64,000 nt of DNA from Apostichopus japonicus (taxonomy: Eukaryota > Echinodermata > Holothuroidea > Aspidochirotida > Stichopodidae): contig NC_092576.1 of the NCBI RefSeq assembly GCF_037975245.1, positions 18,344,611 to 18,408,610 of the forward strand. Reading direction: 5' to 3'. The position numbers and the translations under genes are program-made. Positions 37,042 to 64,000 of this stretch are shown here, one piece after another; position 1 is the first letter of the stretch, and each line of letters starts with the position of its first letter. The notes below the pieces were generated by a model. It was not told where the DNA came from, made no database searches, and was given only the letters and a program-made list of their open reading frames with translations.

Positions 37042-39800
37042 GTAAGTTAACACTATTATGACATCATTGTACATATTGCTCCCATATAATGAGAGAGAGA
37101 GAGGACTGGAAGCTACTTTAAGCCGTTTAACTGTAGTATCCAGTTTTTTATTTTAACCTTTCGTTCATTGAACAAATAGAACGTTAAAGACCAACTATGG
37201 AGACCATTTTTTCCATTAATTTGGAAGTTAACATACCCATAAACATTATGTGTACAAAAAAATAATCTTCAAAAACCTTCTATAACCCATCAAACAAGAA
37301 CACGAAAATGGACATTTTGGGTTGTCATCTGACATGAACCTCTGCAATGTCTGAAAACAGAGATTGACCCAAAGGAGCCTCTGGTCACCGTGTGACGTCA
37401 TTGTTTGTATACTGCGAAAATCAAACGCTGATATAGGCACTGTTTATACACAGATGTCGAACAATTGTATTGTATTTGACTTCCAATTTCGAGCATTCAA
37501 AAATCTGTTAGCTTAAAACAAGAACACATGAATGTAAACAAATAGTTTTAAGACAACTTTAAGAAGAAAATTTAGTTAAATTGGTTACTTTAGTAGCAAA
37601 ATTTCCACTCAAATGGAAGCATCTTTTACATAGCGGAGCGTCAATACAGTACAATATACTGAAGAACATGCAAGCAGCTTGAGGATTCCGTAATACAATT
37701 TGATCGCAAGATACCGTAAACTGAACAGAAGAATAGACCGATGCCTCATGCGTGATATGTAACGGGAAAATGGCTGAGGTAACTGTCAACGAATTACCAA
37801 AAAGACACTTAACATAATCGAACAACTACGAGAAGACGCTGACCCGAATCGACCAGGGTAGCATGAGAGCTACATGATTAAGCTTCAGTTGAACATAGTA
37901 CTTACTCATTTTAATATCCAAAAGTAAAAACACAGAAATTGTATCCTTTCAATAAACCAAATTTAGCAGTGAATATCCAAATCCACGTTTCTCGTTCAAT
38001 CCTGGGCGAAATACTACCGTGACTCTGTGTAATTCCATACAGGTAGGTCTAGTTGAAACAGGCCTTGACCAAATGAAATAGATAAATGCGATGAAATCCT
38101 AACATGACTGTTTACACATGCTGTGAGTTGTTACTCACTACATGTACTAGCAATGCTACCCTAGACACGGTATATACACGGTCATCTCTTACAGTAAATA
38201 TTATACTGTCAATTGCGTGATATAATGTTACATGTAAGGACGTCCAGGGCTTTTTTACGAGGAGACATGAAAGGGTCAATTTCACATTAGCTATGTCCGA
38301 CACAGCTATCGACAGTATATAATTTTCGCAGAATGGGACATCTGCAGCATACACAGAGGCAGGGTCATGCATGTGGACTCATGGACAAAAGATACTCCTG
38401 GTGCTGAAAAATCTTTCAGCGTGGATCTCACAAAACTGATCCAAACTCTGCGACGTTTTACGTCGGTTCTTTTACTCGGTAATCTAAAAAAAGCTGATGC
38501 TTTTTTGGGTGAGGTATAACTGCAACCTCCAACAACACATAATTGTGGCATTTCGGAGGATAAGGAGTACTATCGTTGATGTTTTAGGCAGCTCAAGTAT
38601 ACACCGTTACACACTAAGCGTATTGATGTGAGTGAGGTATACAAACAGTGACGTCAGATGGTCACCTGATGTCTTCGGAATGTTTCAGGAATGTCTGAAA
38701 ATAGGTTTCATTAAAAGCTGCCTTTTCTACCAATTGTTCACATATTTAACGTCCGAAATTGGTAAAGTTAATAACAGCAATGTAATTGGAGTGGAGGATT
38801 ACATACATGCAATATGGTGGGATTTTATGTTCATCGAAAAATCTCCATACTTGGTCTTTAAGTTCGGACATCTGGTTATGTAAATGATGTATAATGGTAG
38901 GAGGATAACATTTCCTATAAGATATGATTACAAATGTCTTGAAAATAAGTATAGCCATGTCAGTAGATGCTAATTTATTTAATTTTTCCAAATCTTTCTG
39001 AATATAATGTATTTATCCGTCAGACGTAACACGCCATCGTTAAGTAAGTAATAAACTTCACGATTTTGTTTGCGATATTATGAGTCCGAATAAGTGATAA
39101 CTTTTCATGTAAAATCCAATGCAAATGCCTTTTAACCGAGAACGTGTTGTTTAAAACATAGTAGAAGTATTTACTAACGCACAGATTACATACAACTAAT
39201 TTGAAAATGATTCGACTGGAAACAGTTATAAAAACGTTTTTTGAAGTCACCCGCTACTTAACGATAAAAGAAAGGGTTAATTGTTTGAGTTCGATCGATT
39301 GTAATTATCTTTCGGTTTAACGAAGTTGCCGAAATATGGTTTTTATTTATTTGTAAGAATTTCAAACGGCTGAATTGAAGTTTTGTTTCATTCTTAAGGA
39401 AGGAATAATGATATTTTGTAATTCTGGATTTACTTCTTGTACGTCGCACAGATTCACCATGATGATCATGATGATGACGGCGACAACGAGAATGGAGGTT
39501 AGGGTTTTCCGGCGATAGTTCTAAGATAAATGGGCACGCACCATACAATATAGTAGATGTAGTAACAGTAATGTAAGCTACATTACTAGTATTCAAAGAA
39601 GGGAGCCATACATTATTTTCGGATCACCAACAATTTTAACGTGGAAAATTGCTAATATTTCTGGTCGAAAATGGAAAAAGGAAACAATCCGTAATATCAT
39701 GTACAACAAAGTTGCAGAATATCACAACATTAAGCACCTTCAATCACACTAACGGTTTTAGAAAAAGGGGCTTCAACATGCCCAACTTGAGGATCGGCGA

Positions 39801-40141
<341 letters not shown>

Positions 40142-40319
40142 AACTTTGTGTCTCCTAGCAAAAGCATTTTGATTACCAGGACACTACAGGATACACCAAT
40201 TAAGATAAAAGACAAATAAATGAAGTACAACAAAGCATTTTTTGATTATTAACGAGATCATGGTAAACGTTGCTAGTATTATTTATCATCAAAATGAAAC
40301 ATAACAGAGCCACAGAGCC

Positions 40320-40950
40320 AACAGAGCCTTCATTCTGACAATCCGTTAGTCATTCCACTGTTATTTTATAAGCTACAGGCAATCTCATTAAACAATTTAT
40401 GTTAATTAAGTATGTAAAGTTTCCTTTCGGATAGTTTGTTAGTCATCACATTGTTATGTTATAAGCTACAGGCGATCCCATTAAACACTCTATGTTACTT
40501 AATGTTAATTGAGTATGTTAACTTACCTTTCGGATAGTTGGCTAGTCATCCAACAGTTATTGTATATTGCGCAGAAGATCCCATTAAACACTTTAACCAT
40601 ATAAAGATTGTAAACTGTCTTCGCACAAATGGTTAGTCATCCCACTGTTAATTAATAAACTACAAGCGATCCCATTTAATACTTTATGTTAAGTATATTA
40701 ACTTTCCTTGAGTATATGGTTGGCTAGTCATCCAACAGTTATTGTATATTACGCAGAAGATCCCATTAAACACTTTATGTTAATTAAGATTGTAAACTTT
40801 CCTTCGCACAAATGGTTAGTCATCCCACTGTTAATTTATAAACTACAGGCGATCCCATTTAATACTTTATGTTAAGTATGTTAACTTCCCTTGAGTATTT
40901 AGTTGGTTAGTCATCCAACAGTAATTGTATGAGCTGCAGACGACTCCATA
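40320..40950. repeat. Minisatellite, paralogue of 30.4-30.9 kb array
   Basis: Five to six units with 'gttagtcatccaacagtta' / 'ccactgtta' and 'gcgatccca' landmarks. One or two more units than the array in block B, consistent with independent unequal exchange. Confidence 0.7.
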
Positions 40951-42195
40951 ATAGTACCTTTATGGCTAAAAAAGAAATAATTATGTAGTACTACATTGAC
41001 TGCAATAGGGATGCCTCTAAAGTAATCATATTAATTGTTGTACGTTGGCATTTTAGTTAGAATTGTCAGTTAATTAAAAGAAGTATCGCATTTTCTTTCA
41101 AAGTTACGAATTGAAACAGTTCGTGAAACCACCCAAATTACGACTAGACCAATTTTCTTCTCCGATTTCAAATGCAAAGTTAAAATTTGTTAGTCAAGCG
41201 AAGCCCTTATTCAACAAATAGGCTTATCAACTTATGTATTTACACAAGGATGCTTCACAATAGTTGCTAAGGGAATATCCACATGCACACCAGGTAACTA
41301 GAGCCTGACAGGCATGTCTCCTTGGAACCATGAAACAAATTAACATTCATAATTGAAGACAATAGGTTTCACTAGTATAGGCTGATTTATTCATGTTGTC
41401 GTCAGCACTAACTTAAACATGTTTACTTAGTTTGTGTTTATCAAATATATATACACAGAAAAGCTATATATACACGTGTTTCTAATAGAATAAAGTAAAA
41501 GAGCTAAAATGTAAACGCAATTCTTTGATAATATTGACTATTTCAGTCAACTTTCACTCCACTCATAATATGATCCCATTTGATCCTCTGCTGGTTTAAT
41601 AAAAACAGGAGTTTATGAAGAAATACAGTAAAATCACGTGGATGGTTCCTTGTGTAATGGTTGTGTGGACCCTTTTATCAGGTTCAAGCACGTCATATGT
41701 CCTCATGATCTCAGGTGACTGTAAGTCAGCGAGCGTTCAACTTTGTTAGTTGAACACCGGGCTCCGTCTCTGATCTATACTACGAAAACAGGATTAAGGT
41801 CTCGACGTCAGATCCTGAGTGGGGTACCTTTCGCATTAGGAACTGGATATCCAAAGGAGGATCAGATCCCTCGTTCGAGCTCTCGTGCGAAAACACCGTA
41901 TATTACATCTTGTAATATCTACCTTGTAATATTTGCATCACGTCGCACGAGCCTGATAAGTACCATTTAGGTACACTCATGCATATACCTGTCATAACTA
42001 CTTTACTTTCTTCAGTTGGATTTTAACATACGACTAATTGTATTTTCATATTGTATTAATGTAGGCTTTATTAACTTACTGTCTTAAAAAACGATCCACA
42101 TTTAAAGATATGTGTAACTTTTAAGAATGTCAGTAGAGTTAAATGAAATTTCATCTCCACAATACGATCTTTAGATATGTTTTTTTTTTTATAGT

Positions 42196-42201
42196 TTTAT
42201 T
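42196..42201 (-). terminator. Polyadenylation signal of the Ig-NACHT gene
   Basis: AATAAA on the minus strand about 120 bp past the TGA at 42321. It supports 42.3 kb as the true 3' end. Confidence 0.55.
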
Positions 42202-42320
42202 GCTTCTTATCCCATCGGTTTGCGCCTATTCTTGTAAGAATGAGACCATCGGCAGTTCAATGTTTTCTTAACGTTAGACATGACTAACGGGAATGAAGTC
42301 ATCACATGGCAAAGCTTGTT

Positions 42321-56675
<14,355 letters not shown>

Positions 56676-58754
56676 GATCACAGCTTCTATTCCCAAATCA
56701 GTGATACAATTGAACCATGTAAAATTACTTCTGAAAAACAAACACAAGGAAATTAGATGAGGAAAATAATGAAAAGGGCCTAATTTTAAGTATCTATGAG
56801 AATATTAACTGAAGAAACTCCTGAAAAATAGCAACACAGCTTAACAAATCATACAAACGTCTTCAATTGGTTATTGATCATCGTTGACAGCTCAAATGTA
56901 CAACTGTACACAATATTCAATGTCAGAATTTTCATAGATATCATATTTATCCGATTAATGTTTACAAACAAATATATGATGTATACAAAATACGGACTGA
57001 TCATAAAGTTAATCTACCGTTCAGTAACGTTTCGGTAAAACTGTCCAGCGTTATTAACAATTTGTATATTATTCAGGTTTCCGTTAGTAAATGTCCTCCA
57101 TTTTGTTAGCTCAGCCGATGTCTTGTGTTACATATTTGTATGTTTTAAGCAGGTAGCTGCTAACTGGTACAGCATACGAAATAACGCGATAAATAAATCA
57201 TTGTTAATAAGGGGGGCAAAGTGCAACATCCCTCAGTATTTACGTTTTATAGATTTAACTGTTCACGCACTTAGGCGTTCGTATAACCTTTGATATTTAC
57301 ACAGAGGCTGTATACTTTGTCAGTTGATAATAAAATATATATGCTATAATTTGTGAGTACTATACACTTGATACCTATATGATTCCACTGCATAGCACTA
57401 ATAGCATACTAAGATAAACTGTATTACTAGGATCTTTAGATAGGATCTAGGATATAAAGATTCCAGTGCTGTAATAATATATCACCGATCCATGAAACCG
57501 TTTCCTCTCTCCATTTTGCCTTAAGGATGTAAATAGCGACATACTATTCTGTATCCCAGTTTTCCCAGGGTCTTTAATATTCCCTAAATATACTTGAGCT
57601 CATTTCTCGGTGAGTAAAAGTAAACACTTGAAAACATTCCAGGCTTGTTTTCTAGATCAAAGGGTTATATTGAAATCAACGATTAGAGCAATGACCACGT
57701 TTAGTTTCACAATACTCGAGCATTGTATCATAAATACGAATGACTTGTACCAACCAGTCCAAATAACAATGTAGATTGGTATCAAGAAAACAATGTCAGT
57801 CGAGGTAGCAGGTTAATTAAAATTTCCGGCGAAACCCATACTCACGAAAACATTTGTTATCATGTTGATACTGTCATTGCGCTACATAACACTATAAAGA
57901 TTTTTTGATAAACATTGCAAGTGTTATTCTGTGATACGTTTAGACAGTGTATAGTCGAGAGTGTCCATCGTAACTGTTAGTGTATACAAAACGGTGTGTT
58001 ACATATGGATCTTGGGTCTGAGTACTAATCCAGGGCTTGGGGGTCAAAAGTTATACACTACAGGTTTTGGTTTCTTTACTTGCAGTCAAAACCCAATTTA
58101 AGAATACGTTTTCAATTAAGCAAAATGATTAACAATGGAAATGGAATAAAAAGAAAGAATTATCTCACTCTAGTGCTGAAGCGCTAAATGAACAACCTTA
58201 TATGGAGTTATTTTCAATGTACAGTGAGACATTTTAAGTTTGCCAAATGGTCGTTTCATAACTTAAAATGTTTGCCTCTGCTCGACAACTACCACACGTG
58301 GATATCATTAAGTTCACCTCCGCTTATTCAGTAATCTTTTAAGTAGGGCCGAGATCTCTTATTCAGCTTCAAAATTCACATTTTTCATGTAAGTTATTAA
58401 ATTCAATTGATCGCCTCATTGTTAAACGCCGAAGACAAAATCATTTCCAATAGCGTAGGGAGACAAACAGAGGGCGCTAATGTAACTTAATCTGCAAATT
58501 CAGGAAACCAGATATTCAATTTGCTAGTTCACTATGAGGTACGGCGACATAGTGTAACAAACTGAATGTAATGCACTGTTCAACGATGATGTTCTGTGGG
58601 ATTTAGCTATCATTTCATTCTATCAATTCGCACCTATTAAATTGCTACCAATAGTTACGAAGTTAAAGAAGAGATGCATCTTATGACTAATTTACAAAGA
58701 ATGTGAGTCATGTGCGTGACTTCAGGTGATTTAACTCCAACAACATACTCCAGG
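56676..58754. promoter_or_regulatory. Divergent intergenic region between two receptor genes
   Basis: About 2.1 kb separates the start codons of the minus-strand Ig-NACHT gene and the plus-strand Ig-pseudokinase gene. No repeats or exons are evident. Both 5' UTRs and promoters must lie here or further upstream. No specific core element can be assigned with confidence. Confidence 0.4.
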
Positions 58755-59091
58755 ATGTTTCAATGCTGGACACTCTTTCTCGTATGGTGCAGCAGCTTTC
58801 TTTTAACATCAGTACCAACAGTGCATTCTAGCAGTGGATGTTCCAAGTATGTTGTTCTTAATCATGCTATCAAAATAAACTGTCAAGGAGAAAAGTCAAC
58901 GCGTGACTATTGGAGGTTTAATGGTACAAATTTATTTGCCAATGGAAACCTACTCAGTGCCGTTATCAGCAATGTTTCTGTTAACGAGAATTATACTCTT
59001 CTCATCTCGAGTTTTTCTTGGGATCACATTGGTTGGTATGAGTGTATTCGAAATGGTACACCAAGGGGAAACCAAAGCATCTGTATAACAG
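58755..59091 (+). CDS. Pseudokinase exon 1: signal peptide and Ig domain
   Basis: The ATG at 58755 starts MFQCWTLFLVWCSSFLL, a good signal. An upstream in-frame ATG (58710) would add 15 polar residues. The Ig domain lies in the same exon. The donor (GTTGGT) is weak. Read-through gives WSHSLMYV and a stop at 59118, i.e. a secreted Ig protein. Confidence 0.7.
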
Positions 59092-62000
59092 GTTGGTCAC
59101 ATTCGTTAATGTATGTGTAATTACTTTTGAGACTAGGTTTCAAATTCATGCAAATTAATCAAGCGTAATTCAATGAAAATGTACATGTCACATATATTTC
59201 GAAGAACTAGTATTATCTGATATTAAATACATAATATCGATGTAGATAGTTAACATATTTATTCTATATAACTTTAATCTTAACGAAAATGTATATCTTT
59301 TCGCTAAGACGGATTACTGCAAATAAAGGCAAATAGTAACTTACAAAGTTTCAAAGTTTATTGATAAATTGTGTAATAAACGTTTAAGTATCGTTTTTTT
59401 TTCTGTTTGTTATTGTTTGCTTAGTATTAATGATGGTTTAGGTCAAGTCCAGACACACTTATAGTTATTGAATATAGCTTCTGTTATTCCGATAAAACAT
59501 TGCATGGTTTAGGATATCTTCTGTGTCATAGTGTAACGCAGCCTTAATACTGGTAGTATATATATAAGCTTGGACTTTTAGTAACTAATTTGCCATTTTT
59601 GTTGTCCAAAATCACTCCCTTCTGATGCATGGAGACAACACAACAAATGAAAGCTCAATCAACTATTCATTGTGTTCGTTTCCTGTAAACACTTTCGTTC
59701 ATATTCCGACACACTGGATTTGGTCGTGTTACCCAAAAACAAGTATGTATTAACTACTTTATTTCTCGCATGTGTGACGCTTGTGTCTGTAAATGTCGAA
59801 TCGACAGTCGACTTTATTTGAAGAGGGAAATTGATTTTACAATAACCGTCTATGTTAATAAGTTGACAATTTAATATATCTTAATCATTACAACTGTCTG
59901 CACATGAACTCAAAAGTATTTTAGAGAACGATACCGGAGTACTTTATCTCTGAAGCTCGCTTTTGAGCTTGAAACTTACCTAGAGATTATATAGGTAAGC
60001 AAATTATATCTAACTAGCAATCTATTGATAATTATGATCAACTTTGTACCAAATGACTAAATAGACTTCATTCATGATCCTTTATCCCGAAACACGTATA
60101 GGTATGCGTAATAAGAAAATTGATATTAAAGATTTATTATTGAGCCATTAATACTTTACTTTTGGTAAAAGGGGAAGTCCCTGTATGAGAACATCATTTT
60201 TCTGCTTTGCTCTCATGTACTTACAATGCAGTTTGAAAGTAACTTTCCCTTGAGGAATGTTTTCAACTTCTTAGGTCGCATTCATATAATGTTAATACTT
60301 AATAGGAAAGATGTTTAATTGCCAATATAAACGGATACATTTATTCATTTAGTGAATTATATGAACATTAAAATCAAAGACTATGATGCATTATTTGGTT
60401 AATTAAGTAACTAATTAAGCTGGCCAGTAGGCATCAACGATGGAATCTTTCATTTATTTGGGCGCCAATGTGTTCGATCTGCAAATGTAAATAGGAACTA
60501 CTGGGTTAAACTGGCAAACTGAATTATTCGTTTGTCGTCGTAATTGATTCCAAAATATTATTTTAAAGCAGTTGATCAATAAGGATGTGACCCTTTTGCA
60601 TACGTCGTGAATATTTTGTTCGTTACAGGAACACCAAGTACCAGTTCAACGTCCACTGTTTTAACGACACCGGACGTCACATCTATCTCAACTGACGAGT
60701 CTTCATCAAAAACAACATATAACACATCCACATCCACATCCACATCCAAACCCACACCCACACATTATAATATAGTCACCATAGCCGTGTCTGGAGCTTG
60801 TGTGGTAACTTTAATAACAGGATGTTTTGTTATCTGTCTTAGAATTAAAGGTATATTACATTACTTATACTCTATAAACTTGAAAGTTGATTTTGTGATA
60901 TGATGTTTATGTAAGGAATTGTAATATCTTAACTAAAAACATCTTCTTTTATCTGATATTAACAGCAACATCTTCTTCAAGGAGTTGCATTAATATTCGT
61001 CCTTAAAAACATGTAGCACATTGTAAACATGTCATTTGATGAACATGAACATTCGAATTTGTTTGAATTGAGTTTTGTTTGTCATCTGAACATGAAATGA
61101 TCTAACGGTCTGTGTGTTAGACAACATAGTCCATGCGCCGTTAATTAAGTTACCTGAGCTGTTAAAGTGTCATTTCGCAACAACAAATGGCAGTGTTATA
61201 GAAATACAACTAGGAATGACAGATAAATTTTGCACTGTCTGCAGCATTTCAAAATAGTTTCTAACTAAAATCATTGCTTGAAATAAATAAAAATGCCAGC
61301 TTGGTTCTTATTATTTCTCTATTATTTAAGTTAAATAACTGTTCGTCAACTTCAAACAAAATCTGTAAAGTATTTGTTTAACTTATCATAATGGTTATAT
61401 TCTCCTGTTTCTGATGCTTCTCTTTTAGGTTCAGACAACAGAATCAGAGAAATGTAAGTACAGAATAAGAGAAATGTTTTAAGTACTTTAATATCAAATA
61501 CCGTCATCACTCTGTCTCGTAATGAATTGGGATGGACAAAGACACATAACGTATGATGAGTTTGCTACTCTTCGACAACAACAAAACCTTACTGCTTAGA
61601 GTTATTGTTTTTATATCCTTACAGAATTGAGACTGAACTACGTAGTTTTCCGATCAGACCTGAGTCATCAGTTGAAGAGATACCTTCCATCCCGCCACGT
61701 AGTAAGTTAATCTAAACATTTCAGATGATATTTGTCAATGTTTTGTCTTTCTTGTTGGTTCCCTAACGCTCTTAATCTCGCTTTCCATCAGTAGATGTAT
61801 CTGGAGATGCGTCACCTCAAACGGAGAGACTTTCCCTCTGCATCTTCCCGAGTGAAGTAACACTCTTGTCCAAGTTTCCCGGTGACGGACTTATCCAGTG
61901 CTGGTTAGCAACGTCAGATATTAGAATGCCAGAAGGGAAGGCCTTTGTTGCCAAGACGGTGTCAGGTAAGCTCGTATCTGTGTTTTTTTTTCTCTTGCGG

Positions 62001-63695
62001 GGATGGAGGTTGTCTTCAAAATTAGTAGACAGCATATTGTAACGTCACTTCCTTGTCGGGTGGGACAATCACCAAAGCTGGTGTTGGCGAAAGAGAGTCG
62101 ACACAATAGATAGTCAAGTGCCAATGAAAATGAGGTACCGATTATTCAAACATCCTTATTTTGCAATGGTCTAACATATTTTGCTTACAATAAACGGCTC
62201 TTATCCTTATCTTTGCATTAACCAGAACGTTAACTGTTAAAGCAATAACGCAATAACGCATTACCCCAAACGCGTCTTAACGCGGCGTCCAACGCAGAGT
62301 ACAATGCTGCTTATAACGGAGTGACTGGACTATATAAAATAAAACTATTTTGTCCCAACGTGTGTCTACAGTTACGCTATGAAACTGATTCATATTTTGT
62401 GCACTCGAAGATAATATGCCTACCACTGCCATGTTTCTCATTATATACGTAGATGCTGCAAGGACAAACGATATTGTCATATTTCGTCAATTGGCGAAAC
62501 AAAGACAGTCATTGGTTAGTCATCCAAATATTGTTGACCAAATTGCAGTTGAAGTTTCGGACTGTGAGTATGTATACCTTTCATTCTTCTAAGTACAAAT
62601 CAGCCGTAAACAGTTTTGTTTACTTGATTCGGAGGCTAAGCAAACAGTATATCTACTTTTGTTGATATATTTAGTTTCATATTACAAAGCTTGAATATCC
62701 TTACCACTGAAATAATATTTATTACTTTAGTTAATATCATCGGAGTTCTTTTCCGGTAATGGGTCTGTGGAAATGAATATCTATAATTTGTAATAACGTT
62801 TCCTGTCATTTTTTTTTTAAACTAGTTCCTTACTACATTTATCAAGAGTATTTGGACGGAGGAAATTTAAGACATTTTATGTTGAGAAACTTTGAGCAAT
62901 CCAATAAAGATCATATAGAGAACCAATCTACCTCAACTGCTACGATACCAACGGATGGCAAAAACTTACATTTGATACAGTTTGCTTTAGAAGTGGCGTG
63001 TGGAATGGCATATCTTGCTTACAATAATGTGAGTAAAAATAATACAAGACTCGCCCTCATAAATAAAGTCGTAAAGGGAGTTTGTTCTGCTCCCTGACTC
63101 AACTGGCGGACGCGTAATCACGGATCTTAAGAGCTTACGGGAAGTAGTCACCTGAGACTAGTAATTGAATATAACATCATTTGTTTAATGATATCTAAAC
63201 TGCGGTTTTCAGTTTTGACTGTCAACCGCACTTTTTCATACTCTTATTATTGGCTAGTGCGTGTTAAGCATCGAAACCTTTTTATTCAGATTGTTTTTAG
63301 ATCTATCGTTTTCGATAGCATTTACAGGAAATATATATTAAGGGAATTTCTCAATTGGTGTCGATTTATATACAACAATTGGCCTTTAATTTATGATTTC
63401 ATTGACCTAGATGTGGCTAGATGTTAAGCTTTTAGACGTCTTGTTGTTGTCATATTAAAATCATGAACATATAAACGTGCAGATCCGTCACGATTGCTGT
63501 TGACTCCATTTTTATTATTATAAACAATTGATACTATATCATTATTCTATTTCACCGAGTTTAATCTCCATTCAGTATCGTCACCCTGGTCTTTGTCTAA
63601 AGAAGGTTCTGTTAACAAACGTGATGACATGTAAGTTATATGACTTCTGGCCAGACGATTTATCCGGAGAAAGACTCCGGACAATCCTTGACAAG
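58755..63695 (+). CDS. Receptor tyrosine pseudokinase with one Ig domain (3' partial)
   Basis: Exons 58755-59091, 60629-60850, 61429-61453, 61625-61701, 61792-61965, 62453-62563, 62826-63028 and 63576-63695 join with matching phases to 423 residues; further exons lie beyond the window. Order: signal peptide (1-24), V-like Ig (Cys43, Trp53, Cys97 in WYEC), Ser/Thr-rich stalk (114-157), transmembrane helix (161-183), juxtamembrane segment, kinase-like domain from about 230. The fold matches receptor tyrosine kinases: VAK Lys275, SHPNIV, 'YYIYQEYLDGGNL', 'ALEVACGMAYL', 'KLYDFW'. Catalysis should be lost: the HRDLxxxN segment reads HPGLCLKK (386-393), DFG reads DFW (406-408), the glycine loop is reduced and the alpha-C Glu is not evident. 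It probably signals by binding partners rather than phosphorylation (inference). Confidence 0.8.
59092..60628 (+). other. Pseudokinase intron 1
   Basis: 1.5 kb, AT-rich, no supported exon or repeat. Confidence 0.5.
60629..60850 (+). CDS. Pseudokinase exon 2: Ser/Thr stalk and transmembrane helix
   Basis: 222 nt, phase 1 to 1, acceptor tcgttacag. A mucin-like stalk with the repeat TSTSTSTSKPTPT, encoded by (ACATCC)n, is followed by IVTIAVSGACVVTLITGCF and VICLRIK: one membrane span with a basic cytosolic edge. Confidence 0.8.
61429..61453 (+). CDS. Pseudokinase exon 3 (25-nt juxtamembrane)
   Basis: GSDNRIRE, acceptor cttctcttttag, donor GTAAGT, phase 1 to 2. Confidence 0.7.
61625..61701 (+). 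CDS. Pseudokinase exon 4 (juxtamembrane)
   Basis: 77 nt, IETELRSFPIRPESSVEEIP plus SIPPR, acceptor tccttacag, donor GTAAGT, phase 2 to 1. The Pro/Ser-rich segment may be a docking site. Confidence 0.75.
61792..61965 (+). CDS. Pseudokinase exon 5 (kinase N-lobe)
   Basis: 174 nt. It contains the reduced glycine loop (FPGDGLIQCWLA) and AFVAKTVS with the ATP-site Lys. Phase 1 to 1. Confidence 0.8.
62453..62563 (+). CDS. Pseudokinase exon 6 (alpha-C to beta4)
   Basis: 111 nt, 'FRQLAKQRQSLVSHPNIV'. The alpha-C position that normally holds Glu appears as Arg or Gln. Phase 1 to 1. Confidence 0.8.
62826..63028 (+). CDS. Pseudokinase exon 7 (hinge, insert, helix E)
   Basis: 203 nt, phase 1 to 0. Hinge 'YIYQEYLDGGNLRHF', a polar insert of about 25 residues as in split-kinase RTKs, then LIQFALEVACGMAYLAYNN, typical of RTK helix E. 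Confidence 0.85.
63576..63695 (+). CDS. Pseudokinase exon 8 (catalytic-loop region)
   Basis: 120 nt, phase 0 to 0. YRHPGLCLKKVLLTN occupies the HRDLAARNVLL site, and CKLYDFWPDDLS occupies the DFG site. Catalytic Asp, Asn and the DFG Gly are all replaced while the frame stays open. Confidence 0.85.
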
Positions 63696-64000
63696 GTGAG
63701 ACAAACCATGAGAAATATGATATGTTAAAAAGTTCCTTCACGCTTAAACCATATGAAGCAAGTGCATTTCAGTAATGATCAATTGAATAAAAAAAAATGG
63801 AACACAGTGTTAAAAACAAATATGACAAAGTAGTATAATTTTCTTAAGAAGATTTGTAAAACGACATTAGCACTTGTTTTACTTGCAAATGTTGGGAACT
63901 CCTTTTTTTTACTGGGAAGTGCTGAATAATATGTAAAAAGCCTGTCTTTTGGTCATACGGCATAGAGATACTTCACGTTCGACAATATGTAGTTTAAATT
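63696..64000 (+). other. Intron / window end
   Basis: No exon recognised. The kinase C-lobe must continue outside the window. Confidence 0.5.

Overview
The window is AT-rich eukaryotic DNA. It has short exons, long introns with consensus GT-AG sites, and many (TA)n microsatellites and segmental duplications. It looks like a marine invertebrate deuterostome. An echinoderm such as a sea cucumber is my guess, based on gene style only (NACHT/LRR receptor, Ig receptor kinase, SINEs, extreme microsatellites); nothing here proves the species. All gene models were spliced by eye from reading frame, splice-site consensus and phase agreement.

Three protein-coding loci can be assembled. (1) Plus strand, 6.76 kb to about 22.6 kb or 29.8 kb: an active-looking NEK-like Ser/Thr kinase (G-loop, Lys, HRD and DFG all present). 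Its C-terminal tail is encoded by small, tandemly duplicated exons, and connectivity beyond 17.2 kb is uncertain. (2) Minus strand, 56.68 down to 42.32 kb: a 14-exon model whose phases all agree, coding for about 1374 residues. It reads as signal peptide, six Ig-like domains, one transmembrane helix, a NACHT NTPase, degenerate leucine-rich repeats and a short acidic tail. This membrane-anchored Ig-NACHT receptor is the most unusual object in the window. (3) Plus strand, 58.76 kb to beyond the window end: signal peptide, one Ig domain, Ser/Thr stalk, transmembrane helix and a tyrosine-kinase-like domain. Its catalytic loop and DFG motif are broken (HRDLxxxN reads HPGLCLKK, DFG reads DFW), so it is a receptor pseudokinase. 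Loci 2 and 3 are head to head, about 2.1 kb apart.

Layout: 1-3.4 kb holds diverged tandem duplications. A minus-strand terminal exon of an unknown gene may lie at 3.43-3.51 kb. The kinase core occupies 6.8-17.2 kb, with one exon duplicated exactly. From 18.0 to 24.9 kb there are repeated kinase-tail units, tRNA-derived SINEs and (TA)n tracts. From 20.6 to 44.3 kb lies a nested segmental duplication in three homologous blocks (about 20.6-23.3, 26.3-34.5 and 35.6-44.3 kb) plus an inverted piece at 24.9-26.2 kb. The last two blocks each carry the convergent 3' ends of the kinase and the Ig-NACHT gene. One GAT triplet array has grown to about 340 bp in one block, while its paralogue has only a few triplets. 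A hammerhead-ribozyme core sits in an intron of the NACHT gene at 46.3 kb.

Working idea (inference): the locus is a small, recently rearranged cell-surface surveillance cluster. It pairs a transmembrane Ig-NACHT receptor with a divergent Ig-pseudokinase and a neighbouring NEK-like kinase whose tail is diversifying by exon duplication.
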